From Candidatus Saccharimonadota bacterium (GTDB taxonomy: Bacteria > Patescibacteriota > Saccharimonadia > Saccharimonadales > Saccharimonadaceae), in contig JAQBRS010000005.1 of NCBI GenBank assembly GCA_028286395.1, forward strand, positions 1-64,000: a DNA stretch of 64,000 nucleotides, written 5' to 3'. The notes below the pieces were generated by a model. It saw only the letters and a program-made list of their open reading frames with translations, made no database searches and was not told the origin of the DNA. The position numbers were made by a program, and so were the translations under genes. Positions 16,036 through 24,956 of the stretch are shown here, piece after piece. Every line of letters starts with the position of its first letter. The stretch's first letter is position 1.

Positions 16036-17109
16036 TTAGCTCGGAGGAAGTCCGATTTGGAATGCAGTACCGTTAACCGTTTGCAGGTTTGGATATGTCA
16101 CAACGACTGGGGTTGAAGTTGTCGCAGTGGCAAGTGTTGCATAACTCAAGGTAATTGTTTGAATTTTAGCGGGAGTATTATCGATTTGTGGAACATAAAA
16201 CCATCGTGTCGCACCCGTCAAGGAGCTTATATCTGTCTCTGTTATACTCGTGCGTTCAGTGCTGATAGATAATACAAGAGATTGAGGGACTGTCGTTGTT
16301 ATAGTTGGCGTTGTTGTTATATATTGCTGACCTGTTGTACCGTTCCTGTTTGCAATTGAGCCAAGTATCCAACTACCAAGATTGCTCGACGCGCCCGAAC
16401 CCCAGAACATAACCCCGTTAGCGGTGGCCGGGTTGATCGATCCTGTCACTGAAAATGTCGATGGGTCAGAAGATGTTTTGATTTTTCCAAACACCATAGT
16501 CGTCAAAGTACCTGTTAGGTTTCTTGCGTAGAGAGTCGTCCAGCCACTTGGTGGTACTGCATCTATTGGTGTGGCCACGTTGTATGCCATCACCATTATC
16601 ATCCAAGAGCCATCAGGTATTGCCGGGAATGGCAGGCTTGTCATAGTAAGTGAGCCACTAAAGTCATAGTACCCCGCCACAACAGGTGCCGAAGCTCCCG
16701 TAGGACTATCCCCTGGGCACGTTCCTGCCGTTGCCGAGGTCGCCTGAGTAATAAAGTAGGCATTGGATCCATTAACTGCTGTGACACAGAATGTCTGTGG
16801 GTTCGCCGTATTATCGACGGTATATTGATAGGTCGTCCCTGCACTCGCAGGAACACCCTTGCCGCCATCGGTCGCCGCCAACGTTGCCGGATACCCACCG
16901 TTGATCGTTTGATCAATCTTCAACTTCTTTGAAACGGCATTAAGGTCGCTTGTAACGAGGGCGACTTTTGCTCTATTGGATACACCATTAAAGGCCGTGA
17001 CTGTGATTGCAGCCAAAATGCCGATGACGACAATAACGATCAAGAGTTCAACAATAGTAAACCCTTTTAAGCGTGAATCTGTATGAAGTTGAGTAAGCTG
17101 CCCAGCCAT
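16036..17109 (-). CDS. Type IV pilin-like protein fused to a tail-protein-type beta domain
   Basis: A 357-residue protein. The prepilin signature is G16|FTIVELLIVIVVIGILAA, with Glu at +5 of the predicted mature N-terminus, followed by the usual long N-terminal helix. A pilin-like globular part about residues 40-140 carries two cysteines (QTFCVTAV and AGTCPG) in the D-region position. The C-terminal ~210 residues are a separate beta domain with PPSGWT, MFWGSGA, TERT, GATRWFY and QIGLPP. The same landmarks in the same order occur in residues 181-396 of the 1125-aa tail-fibre-like protein. Pilins are inserted in the inner membrane and processed by PilD; none of the assembly genes are in this window. 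An adhesive minor or tip pilin is the likely role. Confidence 0.8.
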   Translation of the reverse strand: MAGQLTQLHTDSRLKGFTIVELLIVIVVIGILAAITVTAFNGVSNRAKVALVTSDLNAVSKKLKIDQTINGGYPATLAATDGGKGVPASAGTTYQYTVDNTANPQTFCVTAVNGSNAYFITQATSATAGTCPGDSPTGASAPVVAGYYDFSGSLTMTSLPFPAIPDGSWMIMVMAYNVATPIDAVPPSGWTTLYARNLTGTLTTMVFGKIKTSSDPSTFSVTGSINPATANGVMFWGSGASSNLGSWILGSIANRNGTTGQQYITTTPTITTTVPQSLVLSISTERTSITETDISSLTGATRWFYVPQIDNTPAKIQTITLSYATLATATTSTPVVVTYPNLQTVNGTAFQIGLPPS

Positions 17110-17151
17110 GCTTCCCCCATTATAGCACCACTATGATCTCTCCCTTAAGCA

Positions 17152-17178
17152 AGAAAAAAACCGATCGATTGATCGGTT
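17152..17178 (-). terminator. Intrinsic terminator after tRNA-Phe
   Basis: Minus-strand ACCGATC pairs with GATCGGT and is followed by a T-rich run (TTTTTTTCTT). It lies eight bases past the tRNA-Phe CCA. Confidence 0.85.
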
Positions 17179-17185
17179 CATTTCT

Positions 17186-17261
17186 TGGTGGCTCCTCCCA
17201 GACTCGAACTGGGGACACGTGGATCTTCAATCCACTGCTCTACCAGCTGAGCTAAAGAGCC
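17186..17261 (-). tRNA. tRNA-Phe (anticodon GAA)
   Basis: Minus-strand 76-nt cloverleaf with encoded CCA. The acceptor stem is GGCTCTT/GGGAGCC-type with G-U pairs, the anticodon loop is ATTGAAGA giving GAA, and the T-loop is TTCGAGT. Confidence 0.96.
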
Positions 17262-17342
17262 ACGATGGTATGCGTAAACGCTCCACATATAATACAGGTG
17301 AATGCGGGTCTTTGCAAGGTGTTAGCCCCGCTCAGGTCGTAA

Positions 17343-18119
17343 CTATTCTTTGGTGTTCTTATTGCCCATAAGAACGTTTCCAGCACCGCGAAGTGCATCG
17401 ATCAACTCAACTGGGAACAGCATCATTGTCTTCTGGCTTGGCTCAGAGCTAATCCGCTCTAATGTACCTAGCGTACGAAGATTCAACGCCCCTGGAACCT
17501 TTGCGAAAATAGCTGCTGCATCCGCGAGATTTTGGGCTGCAAGCTTTTCACCATCAGCACTAATAATGTTAGCGCGTCGTTCTCGCTCAGCCTCAGCCTG
17601 CTTTGCCATTGCTCGCTTCATGTCCTGAGGCAATTCGATGTTCTGAACCCGAACGTTCTCAATATCAACGCCCCATTGTTCGGTTTGTTTGTCGACAATC
17701 TCTTTAATTTGAGTACTAATTTCTTCACGTTTCGAAAGTAGGTCGTCAAGTTCAACATTACCCGTGACATCACGAAGCGCTGCTTGCGCAAACTGACTCG
17801 TCGCGAATGAATAATTAGTCGTCTCAAGTACTGCTTTCGCAGGATCAACCACCCGAATGTACACAACGGCGTCAACCGCAGCCGTTACGTTATCTTTCGT
17901 AATGATTTCTTGCTTTGGGACATCGATTGGCGTTGAGCGGATATCAACGCGTACCATTTTCTGGAAAATAGGCACGATAATACGAAGCCCAGGCTGTTTA
18001 ATTCCCTTAAACTTTCCCAGAGTTAATACGACACCTCGCTGGTATTGGTTAATAACCTTCAGTCCGCTCAAAATAAAGATAACGACGATAATAATGACTG
18101 TCCAGAAAAATAATCCCAT
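17343..18119 (-). CDS. Slipin / SPFH (band 7) membrane protein
   Basis: A 258-residue protein with an N-terminal membrane helix (about residues 3-20). The SPFH domain starts at INQYQRGVVLTLGKFKG and includes GLRIIVPIF, DNVTAAVDAVVYIRV and FAQAALRDVTGNVELDDLL. A helical region AMAKQAEAERERRANIISADGE (about residues 180-200), typical of prokaryotic slipins, follows. Such proteins form membrane-bound oligomers that organise lipid microdomains and often work with an NfeD protease partner, which is not next to it here. A TATACT box about 25 bases upstream with a GGGAG ribosome site makes it one of the conventionally led genes. Confidence 0.9.
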   Translation of the reverse strand: MGLFFWTVIIIVVIFILSGLKVINQYQRGVVLTLGKFKGIKQPGLRIIVPIFQKMVRVDIRSTPIDVPKQEIITKDNVTAAVDAVVYIRVVDPAKAVLETTNYSFATSQFAQAALRDVTGNVELDDLLSKREEISTQIKEIVDKQTEQWGVDIENVRVQNIELPQDMKRAMAKQAEAERERRANIISADGEKLAAQNLADAAAIFAKVPGALNLRTLGTLERISSEPSQKTMMLFPVELIDALRGAGNVLMGNKNTKE

Positions 18120-18169
18120 ACAAACTCCCTGTTTATAGCCTTAGTATAGCCTACTTGTTGGTTGAGGCG

Positions 18170-19189
18170 TTACTTGGCCAGTGCGAGGTCGAGTAATCGT
18201 TCGATAAGTTCAGCATAGCTAACACCGGCGTGCTCCCATGTCTTTGGATACATGCTAATGTCCGTAAAGCCTGGAATCGTATTCACTTCATTCAGATAAA
18301 TATCGTGCGTATTCTTGTCGACAAAGAAGTCGACACGAGCCATGCCACTACAGCCTAAGATATGGAAAACGAGAATGGCTTGTCGACGTAGTTCGTCACT
18401 CAGTTCTGGTGAAATTTCCGCAGGTATCACAACCGATGATTCACTCAGTTCGTCGTACTTTGATTCATAACTGTAAAACTCACCTTGTGGTTTAATCTCA
18501 CCCACAACACTTGCCTCAATCGCTGGATAGTTCCCAAGTACGGCAATCTCTAATTCCCTCGCATTAATTGCGGTCTCGATCAACACGATGTCATCAAACA
18601 TATGCGCACCAACGATAGCTTTATCAAGTTCTTCTTGGTTGGTGACTTTGTAGACGCCAACTGAACTGCCGGCATTAGCTGGTTTTATAAATAACGTTTC
18701 GCCGAGTTTTTCAGAAACTTTAGCATACGCGGGGGTCGAATCGGTCGTATAGTGAACCGTAAACGGCGCAACGCGAATGTTATTCGCTATCGCGATTTGT
18801 TTTGTAAGGTATTTATTCATTGCTGCGGCACTCGATGTCATATCACAGCCCACGACTGGAATGTGAACCAGCTGAGCGACCGCCTGGATCGTCCCGTCTT
18901 CACCGTTTCGACCGTGAAGGATTGGAAGAATTACATCGGGGGTAACCGTTATCTCAGTTCCCTCAAGAATAAAAGATTTTCGGCCAAATTGTGGCAAAAG
19001 TTGCTTTGCGTCAGTCGTAAGATCAGTCGTAATACCATCGACGTGCCACCACGCGCCGTTGCGATCGATGTAGCTATAGATAATAGTGAACTTTGTTTTG
19101 TCGAGCGCTTGATCAACGTTTAATGCCGAAGCGATGGACACTTCATGCTCAGTTGATTCGCCGCCGAATAGTAATAGTACAGTCTGCAT
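18170..19189 (-). CDS. ddl: D-alanine--D-alanine ligase
   Basis: A 339-residue ATP-grasp enzyme joining two D-Ala residues for peptidoglycan precursors. Visible landmarks are VLLLFGGESTEHEVSIASA at the N-terminus, LPILHGRNGEDGTIQ, the ATP-binding LFIKPANAGSSVGV, GELEIAVLG-type NARELEIAVLG, GMARVDFFVDKN and YLNEVNTIPGFT with the metal-binding Glu and Asn. I use the ATG at 19189: a TATAAT box ends eight bases upstream, and the TTG three codons further up overlaps the promoter. It is divergent from rarA. Confidence 0.95.
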   Translation of the reverse strand: MQTVLLLFGGESTEHEVSIASALNVDQALDKTKFTIIYSYIDRNGAWWHVDGITTDLTTDAKQLLPQFGRKSFILEGTEITVTPDVILPILHGRNGEDGTIQAVAQLVHIPVVGCDMTSSAAAMNKYLTKQIAIANNIRVAPFTVHYTTDSTPAYAKVSEKLGETLFIKPANAGSSVGVYKVTNQEELDKAIVGAHMFDDIVLIETAINARELEIAVLGNYPAIEASVVGEIKPQGEFYSYESKYDELSESSVVIPAEISPELSDELRRQAILVFHILGCSGMARVDFFVDKNTHDIYLNEVNTIPGFTDISMYPKTWEHAGVSYAELIERLLDLALAK

Positions 19190-19197
19190 TGGATTCA

Positions 19198-19205
19198 ATT
19201 ATAAT
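19198..19205. promoter_or_regulatory. Shared divergent -10 element for ddl and rarA
   Basis: The octamer ATTATAAT contains TATAAT on the plus strand (19200-19205, six bases before the rarA ATG) and TATAAT on the minus strand (19198-19203, eight bases before the ddl ATG). The two boxes share four base pairs. Both transcripts would be leaderless or nearly so. Confidence 0.65.
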
Positions 19206-19211
19206 AGAAAT

Positions 19212-20384
19212 ATGCAAAGAGTACCACTCGCCGAACGAATGCGACCAGAAACCCTCGACGAAGTCATTGGTCAGACGCATCTTTTAGGTGACAAAGAAAT
19301 TTTAAAACAGATCGTTAAAAACCGTGAACCAGTCAGTCTTATTCTATGGGGACCTCCAGGAAGCGGTAAAACAACCCTGGCGAGAATCATCGCCAAAGAA
19401 GTAAATGCCGAGTTTATCGAGATCTCTGCCGTGACAAGTGGTAAAAAAGATGTCGAACGAATCGTTGAGCACGCTCGTCAAAACTGGAATTTACAACTAC
19501 GAACGATTCTATTTGTCGACGAGATTCACCGCTTCAATAAGGCGCAGCAAGATGCCTTTCTTCCACATGTTGAATCGGGTTTGATCACATTGATCGGTGC
19601 AACGACCGAGAACCCCAGCTTTGAGGTCATTACTCCTCTTCTTAGTCGCACACGAGTCCTCGTGCTCGAGCCACTTGCGAAGCCTGAAGTGATTGCCATC
19701 CTAAAACGCGCCATCAAAATTGAAAAAGCTACTTCAAAGATTGATGCAAAATCAATCGACTACATTGCGGAGCTTTCGGGTGGCGATGCACGTGTCGCTT
19801 TAGGTAATCTCGAACTTGCATTAGGTATGGCAAAGAAAGTGACTGTCGAAATTGTCAAAATGGCTGCGCAAAAACGATTACCTGGTTATGACAAAAAAGG
19901 CGACATGCACTATAACGTCATATCGGCATTTATTAAAAGTATGCGTGGCAGTAACGTTGATGCAACACTGTATTATCTGGCAAGAATGATTGATGCGGGT
20001 GAAGATCCAAAATTCATCGCACGCCGTATGGTTATCTTTGCCTCTGAAGATATCGGACTGGCCGGCAATGGAGCACTCGGACTAGCTTTAAATGCGTTCC
20101 AGGCCGTCGAACGAATCGGTATGCCCGAATCAAGCTATATCCTGTTTCATGTCGCAACCGCACTCGCAAAAAGTGAAAAATCTCGACAATCGACCGAAGC
20201 GATGGGCCGCGCAACCGCTTTAGCAAAACAATACTCCGAGGCGCCTGTTCCCCTTTGGTTACGCAATGCGCCAACAAAACTCATGAAAGACCTCGAGTAC
20301 GGTAAGGGCTACAAATGGCAAGCCGACTTCAAGCCTGAAAAAGGCTTCCTTCCCGACGAATTAAAGGATGAGAAGATTTTTTAA
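19212..20384 (+). CDS. rarA: Replication-associated recombination protein A (MgsA/RarA AAA+ ATPase)
   Basis: A 390-residue AAA+ protein. It has the N-terminal [17 protein letters not shown], Walker [10 protein letters not shown] about residues 46-54, Walker [19 protein letters not shown], sensor [13 protein letters not shown], the arginine-finger region LLSRTRV, and the C-terminal tetramerisation segment ([22 protein letters not shown], shown in part). RarA acts at stalled replication forks. I start at ATG 19212, since it follows the -10 box by six bases and gives the family N-terminus. An upstream in-frame ATG at 19134 lies inside ddl and adds 26 residues unlike the family. Confidence 0.95.
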   Translation: MQRVPLAERMRPETLDEVIGQTHLLGDKEILKQIVKNREPVSLILWGPPGSGKTTLARIIAKEVNAEFIEISAVTSGKKDVERIVEHARQNWNLQLRTILFVDEIHRFNKAQQDAFLPHVESGLITLIGATTENPSFEVITPLLSRTRVLVLEPLAKPEVIAILKRAIKIEKATSKIDAKSIDYIAELSGGDARVALGNLELALGMAKKVTVEIVKMAAQKRLPGYDKKGDMHYNVISAFIKSMRGSNVDATLYYLARMIDAGEDPKFIARRMVIFASEDIGLAGNGALGLALNAFQAVERIGMPESSYILFHVATALAKSEKSRQSTEAMGRATALAKQYSEAPVPLWLRNAPTKLMKDLEYGKGYKWQADFKPEKGFLPDELKDEKIF

Positions 20385-20484
20385 TACTTGCATAAATGCA
20401 TAATTATGTATTAAATGAACATACTTACGTCAGAAGTCAATGTGACACAAGGAATGCAAAAGCTGTTGACTCGTATGGAATTAC

Positions 20485-22080
20485 TTAGCGACCTTTAACT
20501 TGGTATTTCAGGGCGACATACACGCCATTCGTCCAACCAAAGCCATCTTGCAACACGTATTCGCCACCGCCACCAAGTCCGTTGCCGCCCATGACGTTAT
20601 ACTTCTCTACCATGCGATGTGTTTTCTTGAAGACAGATTCATTGAGCTTGAGCCAACGTTTCGCAATCGTGTCCGCAAGTTCATCATACCCATAGCGACG
20701 CAAGCCTTCGACTGTCACCAGTTGCAAAGGCGCCCAGCCATTTGGACTATCCCACTGCTGACCATTATCAATCAACGTCGTCACAACGCCACCGGGTTTT
20801 AAGAATTCACGTTTAATTATTTCAGCAACAGAGGCGGCTTCCGCTTCACCGGCAATTCCCGCATACAGTGGGAAGACGCCTGCGAGACTAAATACATTGG
20901 TATTCTCCTGATGATGGAAATTGTAATCCATGTAAAACTTGCTCTCTTCATCCCAAAGATATTCGTTAATTGCGTCTTTTCGTTTTGCGGCATATTTCCT
21001 AAAACGACGTACCTGAACCGGGTGTAGTAGCGAATTATACGCATCCGCAATTGTCTCTTCCATGATGTACATTAAACTGTTCAGATCAACAGGAATAATA
21101 TCAACGGTGTGGATCGTCTTGAGGTCATTTGGATCTGATAGCCAGCGTGAACTGAAGTCCCAACCTGATTCTGCCGCTGCACGAAGGTGTAAGAATAGGC
21201 GGTCGCGAATTCGCTTGCCCGATGCAGTTGCGGTTTCATTATCTTCACGAAGTGATTCAGGGCGAGCCGTGACTTTATTATCGTAGTAACGATTCAATAA
21301 GCTGCCGTCTGACATTTGCACGACACGACGATAAGCATTGTGTTCTGTCTCAACAAGTTTTCGTCGACCCTTCATCCAGAAACGATATTCGATCAAAAGA
21401 TGTGGCAAGTAATCACGAAGTATTTTCTTGCCTTTATGTGATGCGATCAACTTCACCATCATAACGAAGAATGGTGGTTGCGAACGACTCAGGAAATACG
21501 TGCGGTTCGCTGTTGGTACATAGCCGTACTTGCGAACCATATAGGCCGCATTCTTTAGAATGTCTTCCGCCTTCTTCCATTCGCCTTGCGCAGCCAATCC
21601 TTCCATAATGAAGTAGCTGTCCCAGTAAAACTGTTCATTAAAACGCCCACCAGGAACAATATATTTGTGAGGAAGTGCGATTAAAGATCCCCGATCAACT
21701 CGGTTCTGTCGTTCAAGATACTCCCACAAACGAAAGATGTGTTTTTCGACCGTATCATTCGGATCAACAGCGAATGGCTCTTTTTTATGCACCGTTTGCG
21801 CCAAATCGACAAAACGCCGTCCAATAAATTCACGCAGATCAAAATTTGGGTCGGCTTTCAGAAGTTTGTATTCTTCTTTAATCAAACGAATACGCTTTTT
21901 TGGAACCAGATCAACGAATGTCTTTCCATCTGAATAAATCTGCTGTGTTTGAACATCACCAAACAATTCACCGAGGAGTTCATCAGGAGCTTTTTTCGAC
22001 GGCGCTAAAATACCCGTCGCTTTGACGAACGATGATTTCAAGAGGTCAATATTTTGTTCTGTGTATGTTTTTGCCGACAT
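20485..22080 (-). CDS. treA: Trehalase, glycoside hydrolase family 37
   Basis: A 531-residue protein hydrolysing trehalose to two glucose. Both trehalase signatures are present: PGGRFNEQFYWDSYF about residues 141-155 and QQWDSPNGWAPLQ about residues 439-451. The catalytic acid lies in ESGWDFSSRW about residue 305, and the catalytic base in GGGGEYVLQDGFGWTNG near the C-terminus. There is no signal peptide, so the enzyme is cytosolic like TreF. The gene has a TATAAT box 23 bases upstream of the ATG and a purine-rich AAGGATAACC. No trehalose transporter is adjacent. It is convergent with rarA, separated by 100 bp. Confidence 0.93.
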   Translation of the reverse strand: MSAKTYTEQNIDLLKSSFVKATGILAPSKKAPDELLGELFGDVQTQQIYSDGKTFVDLVPKKRIRLIKEEYKLLKADPNFDLREFIGRRFVDLAQTVHKKEPFAVDPNDTVEKHIFRLWEYLERQNRVDRGSLIALPHKYIVPGGRFNEQFYWDSYFIMEGLAAQGEWKKAEDILKNAAYMVRKYGYVPTANRTYFLSRSQPPFFVMMVKLIASHKGKKILRDYLPHLLIEYRFWMKGRRKLVETEHNAYRRVVQMSDGSLLNRYYDNKVTARPESLREDNETATASGKRIRDRLFLHLRAAAESGWDFSSRWLSDPNDLKTIHTVDIIPVDLNSLMYIMEETIADAYNSLLHPVQVRRFRKYAAKRKDAINEYLWDEESKFYMDYNFHHQENTNVFSLAGVFPLYAGIAGEAEAASVAEIIKREFLKPGGVVTTLIDNGQQWDSPNGWAPLQLVTVEGLRRYGYDELADTIAKRWLKLNESVFKKTHRMVEKYNVMGGNGLGGGGEYVLQDGFGWTNGVYVALKYQVKGR

Positions 22081-22138
22081 AAAGGTTATCCTTACCGTCT
22101 ATTATAGAGATGTCTTGAAATGATGAAAGGGTTTAATC

Positions 22139-22176
22139 AAAAAGCGTCACTCTTTTTTATGGAGTAACGCTTTTTT
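22139..22176 (-). terminator. Intrinsic terminator after typA
   Basis: Minus-strand GCGTTACTC pairs with GAGTGACGC (one G-U pair) across a nine-base loop and is followed by TTTTTG. It separates typA from trehalase. Confidence 0.85.
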
Positions 22177-22182
22177 CGATGA

Positions 22183-24012
22183 CTAGTTGTTCTTCTGAGA
22201 GTTCCGCTTACGCTGGTTTGGATCAAGGAATCGTTTTCGAAGACGAAGTGATTTTGGTGTTACTTCCAAAAGTTCATCGTTCTCGATAAAGTCGATTGAC
22301 TGTTCAAGACTCAGGTCAGTATATGGAGTCAACTGAATCGTTCCGTCACTTGATGACGTACGCATGTTGGTAAGCTGCTTTCCGCGACAAACGTTCACGT
22401 CAAGATCACCACCGCGGTTATACATACCGACGATCATACCTTGGTAGACAGTTGTTCCAGGACCAACGAAGAGCTCACCACGAGCTGATGCGTTATCAAG
22501 CGCAAAGGCAGTCGTTGCACCGGCTTCAGTTGCAATCAATGCACCATTACGAGTCTGTTGGAGCTTTGCACCAAGTGGTTGGTAGCCATGAGGCAAGGTG
22601 TTCATGATAACTGTACCCTTAGTTGCGGTCAGTAGTAGGTTACGAAGCCCAATCATCGCACGGGTTGGAATGATGTAGGTAGAGCGAGTTGCGCCACTAC
22701 TTGTCTGTTCTTGCTTGGTTGGAATTGCACGACGAGTACCAAGTTCTTGGCTGACTGCGCCGAGGAATTCACCCCCAACTTCAATAAGTAGTTCTTCGAC
22801 AGGCTCTTGTACTTCACCATCTACTTCAATCGTCACAGCCTGCGGACGACCAACTTCAAATTCGAAGTCTTCACGACGAAGCGTTTCAATCAATACTGAA
22901 AGGTGAAGTTCACCACGTCCAGAAACAACGAATCCAATTCCTTCTTCACGAACGCGAAGTGACACATTTGTTTCGGTTTCTTGACGAAGACGATCACCAA
23001 TTTGGCGACTCGTATTAAACTTCGCTTCTTTACCCTTAAGTGGGCTGGTGTTTGGACCAAGGTACATTGAAAGTGTTGGCGCTTCGATGTCGATGACAGG
23101 AAGTGCATCAGGCTGCTCTTTATCAGAAATAGTTTCACCGATTTTTGCATCAGCAATACCAGTCAAAGCGATAATGTCACCAGCTCCGGCTTCGGTTACC
23201 TCTTCACGTTGCAGTCCGCGGTACGCAAATAATTTTTCAATCTTCGCAGGGACGATTGATCCGTCACGCTTAATAAGAACGAGTGGTGATGCTTTGCTGA
23301 TCTTTCCGCGAGAGATACGACCAATGGCGTACTTTCCGAGGAATGAATCGTAGTACAGAGATGTGACGAGCATCTGGAATGGACCGTCGACGTTTACTGC
23401 AGGTGCAGGAATATCGTTAATAATAGCGTCAAAGATTGGCGTCAAGTCTGTGTGAAGGTCTGTGTTTTCAGGAAGTTCAGTCCAAGCTTTTCCTTCACGA
23501 CCGATTGCGTAGTACACAGGGTAGTGCAATTGGCTGTCATCAACAGCGAGTTCCAAGAAAAGGTCAGCGACTTCGTCTTCAACTTCAGCGATACGGCGTG
23601 ATGGCTTGTCAATTTTGTTGATAACAACAACTGGTTTAAGTCCAAGTTCAAGCGCTTTTGAAAGCACGAACTTAGTTTGAGGCATTGGACCTTCTTGCGC
23701 GTCAACGATAAGAAGCACGCCGTCGGCCATGTTAAGCGTTCGTTCAACTTCACCAGAAAAGTCAGCGTGTCCCGGGGTGTCAACGATGTTGATCTTGTAG
23801 TCACCGTGATATACGGCAGTCTGCTTAGCAGTAATGGTGATACCGCGTTCGTGCTCTTGGTCACCACTGTCCATAATCAGTGATTGTTCCATTTCAGCCT
23901 GGTTAGAACGGAAAGTGTTACTTTGTTTCAAAAGGCCATCAAGAAGCGTCGTCTTTCCATGGTCGACGTGAGCAATAATGGCAACGTTGCGAATGTATTT
24001 TGGGTCTTTCAT
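22183..24012 (-). CDS. typA: Ribosome-binding translational GTPase TypA/BipA
   Basis: A 609-residue protein of standard length. The G domain has [15 protein letters not shown] (G1), [12 protein letters not shown] (G2), [14 protein letters not shown] (G3) and [10 protein letters not shown] (G4). EF-G-like domains III and V follow, with [20 protein letters not shown], and the BipA-specific C-terminal domain starts at [19 protein letters not shown]. BipA binds the ribosome at the EF-G site and assists 50S assembly and stress adaptation. It is a single gene between the tRNA-Leu terminator and its own terminator. Confidence 0.97.
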   Translation of the reverse strand: MKDPKYIRNVAIIAHVDHGKTTLLDGLLKQSNTFRSNQAEMEQSLIMDSGDQEHERGITITAKQTAVYHGDYKINIVDTPGHADFSGEVERTLNMADGVLLIVDAQEGPMPQTKFVLSKALELGLKPVVVINKIDKPSRRIAEVEDEVADLFLELAVDDSQLHYPVYYAIGREGKAWTELPENTDLHTDLTPIFDAIINDIPAPAVNVDGPFQMLVTSLYYDSFLGKYAIGRISRGKISKASPLVLIKRDGSIVPAKIEKLFAYRGLQREEVTEAGAGDIIALTGIADAKIGETISDKEQPDALPVIDIEAPTLSMYLGPNTSPLKGKEAKFNTSRQIGDRLRQETETNVSLRVREEGIGFVVSGRGELHLSVLIETLRREDFEFEVGRPQAVTIEVDGEVQEPVEELLIEVGGEFLGAVSQELGTRRAIPTKQEQTSSGATRSTYIIPTRAMIGLRNLLLTATKGTVIMNTLPHGYQPLGAKLQQTRNGALIATEAGATTAFALDNASARGELFVGPGTTVYQGMIVGMYNRGGDLDVNVCRGKQLTNMRTSSSDGTIQLTPYTDLSLEQSIDFIENDELLEVTPKSLRLRKRFLDPNQRKRNSQKNN

Positions 24013-24105
24013 AAAAATATGCCCTGCGTCTTTTCTACGTGGGCTTCCTTATCTGTAATTAAAGCACAGATTGAGCTTTTATGCAACCAGTTTGGGTAGT
24101 CGATG

Positions 24106-24140
24106 GAAATAAAATAAGCTCCGAAATGGAGCTTATTTTG
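24106..24140 (-). terminator. Intrinsic terminator after tRNA-Leu(GAG)
   Basis: CAAAATAAGCTCC pairs with GGAGCTTATTTTA around ATTTC on the minus strand. It lies eight bases past the tRNA CCA. The T-run is built into the stem, so it could act in both directions. Confidence 0.8.
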
Positions 24141-24148
24141 ATTATATC

Positions 24149-24235
24149 TGGTGCGCGTGAGAGGACTTGAACCTCCACGTCCTTGCGAACACTAGCACCT
24201 CAAGCTAGCCTGTCTACCAATTCCAGCACACGCGC
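24149..24235 (-). tRNA. tRNA-Leu (anticodon GAG)
   Basis: Class II tRNA of 87 nt on the minus strand. The acceptor stem is GCGCGTG/CACGCGC, the anticodon loop is CTTGAGG giving GAG, a long variable arm (TGTTCGCAAGGACG) is present, the T-loop is TTCAAGT, and CCA is encoded. Confidence 0.96.
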
Positions 24236-24280
24236 AGACCAGGTAATTATAGAGATATACAGACTAAAATGCAAGAATTC

Positions 24281-24352
24281 AAAAAGCCCATCGCCTGGGG
24301 CGGAGACTCATGACAAAGACTTGTCAGAATACTCCGCCCTCGGCGAGGGCTT
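24281..24352 (-). terminator. Very long imperfect hairpin (33-bp arms) with T-tract, downstream of the GC-rich gene
   Basis: On the minus strand, AAGCCCTCGCCGAGGGCGGA and the bases up to TGACAA form one arm. The other arm runs from TTGTCATGAG to GGGCTTTTT, leaving the loop GTCT. About four fifths of the arm positions pair. A T5 run follows, so it can act as a terminator for the 24368-24694 gene. It is far longer than any other terminator in the window. Confidence 0.7.
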
Positions 24353-24367
24353 GGTGCGGTCGCACGC

Positions 24368-24694
24368 CTAGACCAGACTGGCCTCGAGTTGCTCGATATA
24401 CTTGTCGACCAGGCGTGCGTGCTTGTCTGCCGACTGAGCCAGGTTGTTCATTGTGCCTCGTGGGACCTGGGTGGCGAGATACTGCACGGTACGGTACCGC
24501 ACATTCTGAGCCGGAGGCGTGTCGCCGTACCGCGTCAGCGACACCAACTTGAACGTGTCTCTCACCTCTTTCAGGTGCGAGATCAGGACGTAGGTCGATT
24601 CGGCCGTCCAGTCCTTCGAGCTAGGGAATAGGGTGACCCATCCCACTTCCTGATCGATGTGCTCGGTCACATCGAAAATTTCCTGTGTGGGCAT
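24368..24694 (-). CDS. Small orphan protein of unknown function, GC-rich and atypical
   Basis: A 108-residue soluble protein with a mixed alpha/beta look: VGWVTLFPSSKDW about residues 18-30, a helix LISHLKEVRDTF, a TRYGDTPPAQNVRY loop, and C-terminal helices SADKHARLVDKYIEQLEASL. No family recognised. Codon use is visibly richer in G and C than the neighbours. The start follows a consensus GGAGGG ribosome site, unlike the mostly leaderless genes here, and the ATG lies within a GGGCA/TGCCC hairpin. With its long terminator hairpin it forms a self-contained cassette between two tRNA genes, suggesting transfer. Being a real gene is likely but not proven. Confidence 0.6.
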   Translation of the reverse strand: MPTQEIFDVTEHIDQEVGWVTLFPSSKDWTAESTYVLISHLKEVRDTFKLVSLTRYGDTPPAQNVRYRTVQYLATQVPRGTMNNLAQSADKHARLVDKYIEQLEASLV

Positions 24695-24791
24695 TACTGC
24701 CCTCCTTTCGGTAGATCACTCTGCGCCATGCGTATCGACGACATAGATTATTTATGCAGAAAGAATAGATATTAAGCAAGCATGAGCCATA

Positions 24792-24818
24792 CAAAAAGCC
24801 CGTCATTTCTGACGGACT
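24792..24818 (-). terminator. Intrinsic terminator after tRNA-Val
   Basis: Minus-strand AGTCCGTCA pairs with TGACGGGCT around GAAA and is followed by TTTTTG. Confidence 0.9.
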
Positions 24819-24825
24819 GTTTGTA

Positions 24826-24902
24826 TGGTGGGCGCTGAGGGATTCGAACCCCCGACCCTCTCGGTGTAAACGAGATGCTCTAGCCAACTGAGCTAAGCGC
24901 CC
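24826..24902 (-). tRNA. tRNA-Val (anticodon TAC)
   Basis: Minus-strand 77-nt cloverleaf with encoded CCA. The acceptor stem is GGGCGCT/AGCGCCC, the D-loop carries AGTTGGCTAGA, the anticodon loop TTTACAC gives TAC, and the T-loop is TTCGAAT. Confidence 0.97.
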
Positions 24903-24956
24903 TAACAAGAGAGAATTATATACGATTCCACCTCTTAAATCAACTCTAAAGCCCTC

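Noticed and set aside
20415-20498. 27-residue ORF after rarA (MNILTSEVNVTQG...)
   Set aside because: Its end overlaps the trehalase stop and there is no terminator or ribosome site. It could be a gene remnant, but nothing supports expression.
24368-24552. Plus-strand frames across the GC-rich region
   Set aside because: The minus-strand 108-aa frame has a strong ribosome site, a start and a terminator hairpin; plus-strand frames have none.
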